A DNA stretch of 31,489 nucleotides from the NCBI GenBank assembly GCA_044450785.1, contig JBIOJM010000081.1:1-31489 (forward strand), read 5' to 3'. The translations under genes were made by a program, and so were the position numbers. Origin of the DNA: JBIOJM01 sp044450785 (lineage in GTDB: Bacteria; Planctomycetota; Planctomycetia; Isosphaerales; Isosphaeraceae). The notes beneath the pieces are model-generated. The model saw only the letters and a program-made list of their open reading frames with translations. It ran no database searches and was not told where the DNA came from. This document shows, piece by piece, positions 17,111 through 23,117 of this stretch; position 1 is the stretch's first letter, and each line of letters opens with the position of its first letter.

Positions 17111-17842
17111 TCAATCAGCCAAAGTTTCGGATCCGCCAACGCCTCCATCGGCTCGCGGAGTTTCGAATTCCTCGGTGGGGGCCTCGGCGGGGGTCGGGGC
17201 CTTGGCACGTTTCGAAGCTTCTGCGCGGGCCTGGGCTTCGGCCGTGGCGGCAGCCTCATCCTCGTCGAGGACCGTCGTCGCGATCGAGTGGAGCTGGGCC
17301 ATGGCCATCGTCGTGGCCGCGGCTGGCGCGGCGACTGCTTGAGGGCCAAGGCCGGATGGAGCGACCACCCGGAGGTATGCCTCCAGCGAGTCGATCATCC
17401 TGGAGAGCAAGTTGACCGCGCGAGGGACGTCGCTGGCAGCCAGGTCTTTGAGCCGTTGGATGCTCGCGTGATACTCCAGGACGGCGTGATTGAGCAGGGG
17501 TTGCCATTTCCTCACCATGGCCAGCCGCTTCTCCGCGTCTTGCAGGCTGGCCTCGGCCTTGCGCAGGTTCTCCTTCTGCTCGGACATCGGCGGTGCATAA
17601 TCGGCCTTCTTCTGAAGGTTGCGCTTGAAGACCTCGGCTCGTGCCGTGGTGACTTGCTCGCGCCGACGTTTGATCTGCTCCTGCCAGTAAAACGGGCGCT
17701 CCTCCTGGAGCCATCGAAGCGTGCGGCGGACCTCCGCCTCGACCGCACCGAGAGCTCCCAAAGTGTCCTCACCGTACAAGGCCAGGGCAACCCTCAAGTC
17801 CTTGAGGTCATCGATCGAATGGACAGAGGCTTGGGAACTCAT
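17111..17842 (-). CDS. Helical coiled-coil protein, first gene of the FtsK/WXG operon
   Basis: A 243-residue protein, almost wholly helical to residue 175: charged heptad-like stretches (KRRREQVTTARAEVFKRNL, then KENLRKAEASLQDAEKRLA), a Trp-containing segment (RPFYWQEQIK, about 50-59) and DVPRAVNLLSRMIDSLEAYL. The remaining 65 residues are Ala/Pro/Glu-rich and probably disordered. No signal peptide or membrane helix. I do not recognise a family. It heads the operon that continues with the WXG100-like and FtsK-like genes, so it may be a substrate, a chaperone or a structural part of that machine. I chose the ATG at 17840-17842 (MSSQASVHSI), with GAGAA upstream; the ATG ending at 17899 is only about seven bases after the predicted transcription start. 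Confidence 0.75.
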   Translation of the reverse strand: MSSQASVHSIDDLKDLRVALALYGEDTLGALGAVEAEVRRTLRWLQEERPFYWQEQIKRRREQVTTARAEVFKRNLQKKADYAPPMSEQKENLRKAEASLQDAEKRLAMVRKWQPLLNHAVLEYHASIQRLKDLAASDVPRAVNLLSRMIDSLEAYLRVVAPSGLGPQAVAAPAAATTMAMAQLHSIATTVLDEDEAAATAEAQARAEASKRAKAPTPAEAPTEEFETPRADGGVGGSETLAD

Positions 17843-17912
17843 GGGACACGTTCTCGTCGTCAATCCGGGCGCGCAACCCGCCCCGGACGGCCTGGACATG
17901 ACTGCATGAGCG

Positions 17913-17941
17913 AGCCTAACAGACGGTCGGTGCGCTGTAAA
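17913..17941 (-). promoter_or_regulatory. Probable promoter of the helical/WXG/FtsK operon
   Basis: On the minus strand TTTACA (17936-17941) is followed after 17 bases by TAGGCT (17913-17918). The predicted start near 17906 leaves a leader of about 64 bases before the ATG at 17842. Confidence 0.42.
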
Positions 17942-18194
17942 GGAGCCGGTCCACGGGGTATACTCGTCTCAGGGAATGATGTCGTGGCTTCGATCAACCG
18001 AGACCGACCCCGCGTGCCGGGTGGGCTGCCGTACTCTCGCGGGTTTGACCCCAACCTCTCAGAAAATGCGGGAGGCGGCGCGGGGGCTGTCTGACATTGA
18101 GTTGGCGTCCAACATGACGTTCGAGGACGTTTCTCCCTGAACTCCATCGTTCTCGTTCTGTCCAGGCGCGACCCTATTTCTTTCCTCGATGGCC
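17942..18194. other. Intergenic stretch upstream of the FtsK operon, downstream of mazF
   Basis: No gene is supported. A 24-codon plus-strand frame (18065-18139, MREAARGLSDIELASNMTFEDVSP by my translation) looks mildly protein-like and could be a remnant, but it has no ribosome site and no upstream continuation. No clear terminator for mazF was seen. Confidence 0.35.
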
Positions 18195-18551
18195 TCACGG
18201 CAGCGCGAGGGCCGCTTTCAGACAGGCATCAACCCCAGACATGAGCGGCGGCGACAGGCTGCCGATCGTTGCAAGTATGTGCTGCTGATCGACGGTGTAG
18301 AGGTTACTGCACTTCACCGCGGACGCGTAACTGAGGCCCGATGATTTCCCCTCGGTGGTTGATGGATCGACGAGAAGTTGCGTCGGCTCCGACTGGGCGT
18401 AGCGTATATTGCCGGTGATCATCGCGACGATCGTATTCGACAGCCGATGATTGTCCCGGTCGCACTGGACGACGATGGCCGGGCGATTCTTGCCCCCGCC
18501 TCCCCTCATGTACGGGAACGCGACAATGACGACATCCCCTCTCCGCATCAT
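18195..18551 (-). CDS. mazF: MazF/PemK-family mRNA-cleaving toxin
   Basis: A 118-residue protein of the usual MazF size. The opening RRGDVVIVAFPYM...KNRPAIVVQ is the family hallmark (first beta strand, loop and the Arg-Pro-Ala strand), and the TG of MITGNI sits at the second active-site position. MazF toxins are endoribonucleases that cut mRNA and are held inactive by a co-transcribed antitoxin. Its ATG overlaps the antitoxin stop by four bases, the typical translational coupling. The C-terminus VDACLKAALALP is repeated, in decayed form, about 850 bp away at 19046-19089. Toxin family is clear; cleavage specificity cannot be read from the sequence. Confidence 0.88.
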   Translation of the reverse strand: MMRRGDVVIVAFPYMRGGGGKNRPAIVVQCDRDNHRLSNTIVAMITGNIRYAQSEPTQLLVDPSTTEGKSSGLSYASAVKCSNLYTVDQQHILATIGSLSPPLMSGVDACLKAALALP

Positions 18552-18814
18552 GGTCCCTGCTTGGAGAAGGACTGGTAGCTTTCCAATGTGGGATCGTTGG
18601 CGTCGTCTTCCTGCATCACCTCATCGACGAACGGATACGCCTCGCAGGGATCGAAGTCGTGATCCTCCCGCTCGAAAACGGTCTTCACCTTCTCGTACTG
18701 GTCAGCCCGCATGATCACATAGCCCGTGTTCGTCGTCGCATCGACCAGGTGGACGGGAGTACCACCTTCCTGTTCGAGGGCCAGGCGCAACTCGTCGGAT
18801 AGCTTTGTCGTCAT
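18548..18814 (-). CDS. Antitoxin of the MazF-type pair
   Basis: An 88-residue acidic protein (MTTKLSDELRLALEQ at the start, then TNTGYVIMRADQYEKV, then an Asp/Glu-rich tail). TGYVIMRADQYEKV resembles the segment seen in Phd/YefM-like antitoxins rather than the classic MazE AbrB fold; the acidic C-terminal half is the likely toxin-wrapping part. Its stop overlaps the toxin ATG (ATGA). The frame is open back to a TTG at 18871, but that lies upstream of the promoter, so the ATG at 18812-18814 is chosen although no strong ribosome site precedes it. Its role as antitoxin is inferred mainly from position and coupling. Confidence 0.75.
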   Translation of the reverse strand: MTTKLSDELRLALEQEGGTPVHLVDATTNTGYVIMRADQYEKVKTVFEREDHDFDPCEAYPFVDEVMQEDDANDPTLESYQSFSKQGP

Positions 18815-18847
18815 GGGATCGCCCGGGGTTAAGGACGGATTTGCCTG

Positions 18848-18856
18848 ATTATACCA
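18848..18856 (-). promoter_or_regulatory. Extended -10 promoter of the toxin-antitoxin pair
   Basis: The minus strand reads TGGTATAAT, a perfect TATAAT (18848-18853) with the TGn extension. No good -35 is present (TGGCCT at 17-bp spacing). The predicted start near 18841 gives a leader of about 27 bases to the ATG at 18814. Confidence 0.55.
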
Positions 18857-19045
18857 GCGCCGATTGATCAAGGCCAGCGACGGATCAAACCTCCTGCGTA
18901 TGTCGGGCCCCGCCGGATCACTGACGCGGGCTTGAAGCGGCTACGGGAAGCCCCTGCCAGGACTGAAGATCGTCGATAACGTGGCTCCCCCTGGCTGGTC
19001 GGTGCCGGGGATGTATTTCCCCATCGAACCCGAGGACGGAAGATG

Positions 19046-19089
19046 GCGCGAGGGCCGCTCTCAGACAGTCATCAACATGAGTCGAGAGA
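19046..19089 (-). pseudogene. Fragment of a second mazF 3' end
   Basis: The minus strand codes in one frame for SLSTHVDDCLRAALAPS, matching the C-terminus of the intact toxin (SLSPPLMSGVDACLKAALALP). At DNA level, about 30 of 32 bases from 19046 match the end of mazF near 18200. No further toxin sequence is present upstream, so this is a relic of a duplicated or replaced toxin gene. Confidence 0.6.
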
Positions 19090-19371
19090 CTACGCCAGAT
19101 CGCGTATGCACAACTCTCTGATGTACCATTTCTTGCGCGGATGATCCTCAGGCGATATCGGCTGCTCGAGGGAGCCGTCGTAGACCACTCGACCACGAGC
19201 GACGATGGCATGACAGCCTCGGAAGAGCCACGGGTCCAAGATGGAGGCCATCACCAATTCGTGCGGGAACACTATCTCGCGAAGCTGGACCCGCGAACGG
19301 GTCATCCGCTCGATCCGCCAGGGCACGTCCGTGAGCCGCACCAACAGCTCGATCATCCTGTCCGGCCTCAT
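19090..19371 (-). CDS. Unknown 93-residue protein
   Basis: A short frame with strong G/C third-position bias, typical of real genes here (MRPDRMIELLVRLTDVPWRI at the start; later HELVMASILDPWLFRGCHAI and KKWYIRELCIRDLA). No signal peptide, membrane helix or known motif. The ATG ending at 19371 has AAGG ten bases upstream; a TTG at 19378-19380 is an alternative. Its TAG directly abuts the mazF fragment at 19046-19089, so its 3' end may have been shaped by that rearrangement. I do not recognise it, and a real C-terminus may be missing. Confidence 0.45.
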   Translation of the reverse strand: MRPDRMIELLVRLTDVPWRIERMTRSRVQLREIVFPHELVMASILDPWLFRGCHAIVARGRVVYDGSLEQPISPEDHPRKKWYIRELCIRDLA

Positions 19372-19538
19372 CCCGCCCAAACCTTCCTCGCCAGGTTCTG
19401 GACCGACTGTCGCCCACAGAACCAGGTACTTGCCGCCGCAAGAGGCGAGTGATGGAATCGTTGTTGAGGAAATCCTCAGGAATCGGGCTCTTGGAGGACC
19501 TCGACCTCCACGATCCGGTCGTGAAGAAGAAGGCTCTC

Positions 19539-20621
19539 ATGCAGCGTTCCACCCGGCTTTCCTTCTCGGTTGCGATCGTGTGTATCGCCGTTTCGCCAGC
19601 GGTCGGCGGCGCCCGCAAGACCAGCCCGGGCAAGCCACCGGTCGCCGCGACAATCGAAACGACGCTTGGTACGGCGTCCAAGCAGATCCGCCAGCTTGCC
19701 TTCGACGGTGATAACAAAACCTACTTTTTGTCCGTTCAGGACCTGCGTACCACGGATCATTTCACGCTCGTTTTCGACGAGTCGGTTGCCATCACGTCGA
19801 TCACGGTGATCACCGGCCGGCCCGACGGCAGCGACAAGCTCGGCGCGGGAAAGCTCCAGGCTTCGACCGACGGCAAGACGTTCCACGATCGCGCGAATTT
19901 CTCCGATGGTGAAGCCTTCGCGGTGCCGGGCGACCATCCGATTCGCGCAATCCGCGTCAAGCCGGCGACGGACCTGAAGCACCCGGTGGCAATCCGCGAG
20001 CTGAAGATCGAGTCGGAGCCGCCGGTGGCCATCTTCAAGTATCCGGTCGAGTTCATCGTCGACGTGACCGATGCTCCCGAGATGAAGGACTGGGCGGAGA
20101 AGGTGGCGCAGGTCTGCGTGCGTGCGTACCCGATGATCAACGAAGAGCTCAAGAGCGAAGGCTACAAGCCGCCGCAGGTCGTGAGCATGACTCTCAAGAA
20201 AGGCGACAGAGGAGTGGCCTCGGCGAGCGGCAGCCGAATTACGGGCTCGGTGAGCTATTTCAAGGCGCATCCCGCGGACGTCGGGGCGATGGTTCATGAG
20301 ACGACCCACATCGTTCAGCGCTACCGCGGCCGCGACAATCCGGGCTGGCTGGTGGAGGGGGTGAGCGATTACGTTCGGTTCTTCAAGTTCGAGCCGGGGA
20401 AAATCGGGCGGATCAACCCGGATCGGGCCCATTACAACAGCAGCTATCGCGTGACGGCAGCGTTCCTCGCATACGTGACGGACAAGTACGACAGGAAGCT
20501 CGTGCTGACGCTCAACAAGCTCATGCGGGAGGGTCATTACAAGGAGGAGGTCTTCAAGCAACTGACGGGAAAGACCGTTCAGGAGCTCGACGTCGAATGG
20601 CGGGCCAGCCTGCGCCGTTGA
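19539..20621 (+). CDS. Secreted BSP-family zinc metalloprotease with discoidin-like domain
   Basis: A 360-residue protein. A signal peptide (MQRSTRLSFSVAIVCIAVSP) is followed by a beta-rich region of the F5/8C (discoidin) type, about residues 35-160 (SITVITGRPDGSDKLGAGKL, AIRVKPATDLKHPVAIRELK), then the basic secretory protein (BSP) domain. The zinc motif is HETTH at 253-257 (MVHETTHIVQRY), with WLVEGVSDYVR downstream carrying the probable third ligand region. BSP proteins are known from plants and bacteria and are predicted peptidases. The ATG at 19539 has AAGG seven bases upstream and begins the signal peptide, so I prefer it to the frame opening at 19449. Likely exported and perhaps surface- or glycan-bound; substrate unknown. 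Confidence 0.85.
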   Translation: MQRSTRLSFSVAIVCIAVSPAVGGARKTSPGKPPVAATIETTLGTASKQIRQLAFDGDNKTYFLSVQDLRTTDHFTLVFDESVAITSITVITGRPDGSDKLGAGKLQASTDGKTFHDRANFSDGEAFAVPGDHPIRAIRVKPATDLKHPVAIRELKIESEPPVAIFKYPVEFIVDVTDAPEMKDWAEKVAQVCVRAYPMINEELKSEGYKPPQVVSMTLKKGDRGVASASGSRITGSVSYFKAHPADVGAMVHETTHIVQRYRGRDNPGWLVEGVSDYVRFFKFEPGKIGRINPDRAHYNSSYRVTAAFLAYVTDKYDRKLVLTLNKLMREGHYKEEVFKQLTGKTVQELDVEWRASLRR

Positions 20622-20725
20622 TGCGGCGCTCGTGAGGATCGGTCCCTCCCAAGGAAAACCCGCGTCGCCACCGCCCGCAGCACGACATCTTCGAAGAGGC
20701 TGCATACGATGATCGATCGCCGCGG

Positions 20726-21853
20726 TCAAAGCCTCCAGACAACTCCCCACCGCGGCCGTTCGCGATGCCAGAGCAGGGATTCTTTGTGAAGGTGGTAGTA
20801 AGTCCCCAGGATGCGCATCACGACGATCGAGATCCACACCAACACGACCCAGCAAGGAAGACAGACCGCCAGGTAGATCTGGAAGTGACTCGCGCGCAAC
20901 AGGAGCGCAATGAGGAATGTCCCTGCGCCGAGCGCAAGCGCCGAGGCAATGAATAAAGAGAGCAGCCCGAAGGATCCGCCCAGCCGGAAGATGGCGCCGA
21001 GCACGCCCCACGGCTTGGCGGCCATGGGATCGTCGTGCAGAAACGTCATCATGAGGGCCATCAGGATGTAGGGGAGCCCGAGCAGGACGAGGGCCAGCGC
21101 GAGCAGAACGTTTCCGTCCGCCGACTTACTCAAGGAGAGAAAGTAAGAGATGAGCGGAAGGAGGCCGACCAATCCACCCAGAACCAACCAGATCAACCAG
21201 GGGCTGAGTCCGTGAAAGAAACCGTCGAAATTGCGATCGGGTGAACGCGGCGGTATCGTTTCGCCCATGGCGCTGGCGACCAGGACCCGCCCGAGGTACT
21301 GAAGCCAGTAGAGGATCGCAAATGGAAGCAGGAACGCCACCGGCAAGATCGAGATCAAGGCGATCAGCTTGCCGATGGTCGGGGTCCCCATCGTGTCGGC
21401 GTCCCCCATCAAGGCCAGGCAATACTCCGGGACAACGATCACGAAGATCCAGAAAATCACGCTCGAGCCCGCGATCACTGCCAGGCACTCAGCCCCTCTG
21501 AGCGGGTAAAGGACGCTCGCGAACCATGATGTCTCGGGCCCCGCCAGAGTCGGCAACAGTCCGTCGGCCATTGAACGGGGACTCTTGGCTCCGAGCGAGA
21601 CCTCGCGCCGGCGAGGATCTTCGACTCGCCGCGACCGGGCCGGCTCGTGAACCGACGCCTCCGTCGCCGGTTGAAGACGGTAGCCCTCCTCCGGAGAGTC
21701 GTTCGCGCGCTTCGGCTTCGCCTCTTCCCGGGCAGGCCAGTCCGGAACCCGGAGTTGACCCCCGCATTTCGGACAGCGCCCCACCCGGCCCGGAGTTGCC
21801 CCCGGCGCTCTCACTCGCAGCCCGCATTCACAAACCAAAATTGACTCGCTCAT
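20726..21853 (-). CDS. Zinc-ribbon multi-pass membrane protein, function unknown
   Basis: A 375-residue protein. The N-terminus is a short zinc ribbon with cysteines at 8, 10, 27 and 30 (CECG...CPKC), then a charged disordered linker to about 110, then six or seven membrane helices to residue 355 and a short basic tail (WHRERPRWGVVWRL). This layout is common among planctomycete proteins of unknown role. The frame stays open to a TTG at 21928, but that codon lies in the promoter/operator at 21925-21956, so the ATG at 21851-21853 is the start. No partner is evident; the DUF1559 gene 173 bp upstream runs in the same direction but has its own promoter. Confidence 0.8.
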   Translation of the reverse strand: MSESILVCECGLRVRAPGATPGRVGRCPKCGGQLRVPDWPAREEAKPKRANDSPEEGYRLQPATEASVHEPARSRRVEDPRRREVSLGAKSPRSMADGLLPTLAGPETSWFASVLYPLRGAECLAVIAGSSVIFWIFVIVVPEYCLALMGDADTMGTPTIGKLIALISILPVAFLLPFAILYWLQYLGRVLVASAMGETIPPRSPDRNFDGFFHGLSPWLIWLVLGGLVGLLPLISYFLSLSKSADGNVLLALALVLLGLPYILMALMMTFLHDDPMAAKPWGVLGAIFRLGGSFGLLSLFIASALALGAGTFLIALLLRASHFQIYLAVCLPCWVVLVWISIVVMRILGTYYHLHKESLLWHRERPRWGVVWRL

Positions 21854-21924
21854 GCAAGGTCCCACCTCTGGCCCGCCGACGTTGCGAGGCAATTCGCCGG
21901 TCGCACCGCCATCTTCAAACCATG

Positions 21925-21956
21925 ACAATTGTAATTGGAAACGATCGAGCGTTCAA
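21925..21956 (-). promoter_or_regulatory. Promoter with ACAATTGT operator for the zinc-ribbon gene
   Basis: Minus strand: TTGAAC (21951-21956), 17 bases, TACAAT (21928-21933). The -10 box lies inside the palindrome ACAATTGT (21925-21932), the same octamer and the same placement as in the divergent region at 9435-9469. Predicted start is near 21921, about 68 bases before the ATG. Confidence 0.6.
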
Positions 21957-22026
21957 GGAGATCCGGCCCGAACGGGTGGCAGACTTTTGTTGGGGGCCGG
22001 GGCACGCCCGGCACTCGCCCGCGTTA

Positions 22027-22818
22027 TCACCCGCTGGCAAGCACCTCGCCGCCGTTGATGGTGAGAAGACCCTGGAGGATATCGGGGCGGATCGCGTGCT
22101 TGATGAACCTGGTCGATCCGTCGGCGAACAGCGCGTGCGCCCCGCCGGGGTGGGGGCTGACCAGGTGAGGCAGCGGCCCACCTCGGGCCCACCGCAGGTC
22201 GTCGGGCTTGGTCCACGGGACCAGCACGTCGGTCTCGAAGACGAGCACCGTCTGCGACGTGCCGTCGGTGATCTCGCGGAGGTCCACCCCCCGCGTGGGC
22301 TCGAACGGGGTGTTGATACTCCCAAATTCGGTCATCGGCCCGACGACCACCAGGTATCCCGTTCGGCCCGCCCGGCGCGCCGGGCCCCCCGGACAGGCAA
22401 ACTCGGCCGGCATTTCCTTGAGCAGCGCGCGGTTGTGGGGACTATCCCACGGCTCGTCCAGATGGAACCGCTCGTAGAGCGACCGGTAGCCCAGGTGCGG
22501 CAGAATTGCGACCCGCCAGCTCAAGAGCGGTGTACCGTCGCCGCGGGCGAGCACCGGGGCCGGGAAGTGCTCGTGCGCCTCGTGGTACTCGTGCATCGCC
22601 AGGCCAAGCCGCTTGAGCTGGACGGCGCACTGGTCTCGCCGGGACTCACGGACGGCATTGGGGACGGCCACGGCCACCACCACCAGGGCCACCACCAACA
22701 CAACCCCTCCTGCCCCGATCCAGCGGGCGACTCGCCAGCGTCGCCGGGCTTCCCGGTTGGACGTTCGCTCGTGCGGAATGATCAGGATGTCCTCTTCAAG
22801 TGACGCGAGCGCGTTCAT
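22027..22818 (-). CDS. DUF1559-family membrane protein
   Basis: A 264-residue protein with the DUF1559 pattern found in great numbers in planctomycetes: LKRLGLAMHEYHEAHEHFPA, LSWRVAILPHLGYRSLYERF, DEPWDSPHN, and HPGGAHALFADGSTRFI near the end. Typical members carry a type IV pilin-like N-terminus (GFTLIELL); here there is instead a charged 30-residue lead and a single membrane helix (about 35-55), so it is a pilin-less variant. The ATG at 22816-22818 has a G-rich ribosome site seven bases upstream; the frame is open to a TTG at 22992, which coincides with the -35 box and is rejected. Function of the family is unknown. Confidence 0.85.
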   Translation of the reverse strand: MNALASLEEDILIIPHERTSNREARRRWRVARWIGAGGVVLVVALVVVAVAVPNAVRESRRDQCAVQLKRLGLAMHEYHEAHEHFPAPVLARGDGTPLLSWRVAILPHLGYRSLYERFHLDEPWDSPHNRALLKEMPAEFACPGGPARRAGRTGYLVVVGPMTEFGSINTPFEPTRGVDLREITDGTSQTVLVFETDVLVPWTKPDDLRWARGGPLPHLVSPHPGGAHALFADGSTRFIKHAIRPDILQGLLTINGGEVLASG

Positions 22819-22941
22819 GATCGGTCCCCCCCGAGACGGGCTGCGCCGAACATAACATGCGGACGCCGGCCCGCCGAATGGCCGCGCCCCGGGCACGATG
22901 GGACTTCCGGAACGCCGCCTTGATCCTGGAAATGAGCCTAC

Positions 22942-22992
22942 GACTAACGCCGGACTTAGTCTTACAATAGTAAAAGGTAGGCCCGGTGTCAA
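22942..22992 (-). promoter_or_regulatory. Promoter of the DUF1559 gene with two small inverted repeats
   Basis: Minus strand: TTGACA (22987-22992), 17 bases, TATTGT (22964-22969). The -10 lies in TTAC-AATA-GTAA (22962-22973), and just downstream is GACTAA (22942-22947) facing TTAGTC (22956-22961). These are placed like repressor sites and loosely resemble the ACAATTGT sites elsewhere. Predicted start is near 22957, giving a leader of about 140 bases. Confidence 0.45.
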
Positions 22993-23117
22993 GGGCTTCA
23001 GGCGTCAACTTTGTCATCTGGACCGTGAGGACCTCGTCGCACCCTGAAGGACATCGGGACGATCGTCACGGGTTGTTGGCGGCTCGTCCTGACATCTGCT
23101 TCCTCGTCAGCGAGGGA

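Noticed and set aside
18065..18139. 24-codon plus-strand frame with protein-like sequence
   Set aside because: Too short, no ribosome site, and a stop just upstream; kept only as a possible remnant.
19476..21011. 511-codon minus-strand frame
   Set aside because: Shadow of the BSP metalloprotease, which has a signal peptide, a ribosome site and a zinc motif on the plus strand.
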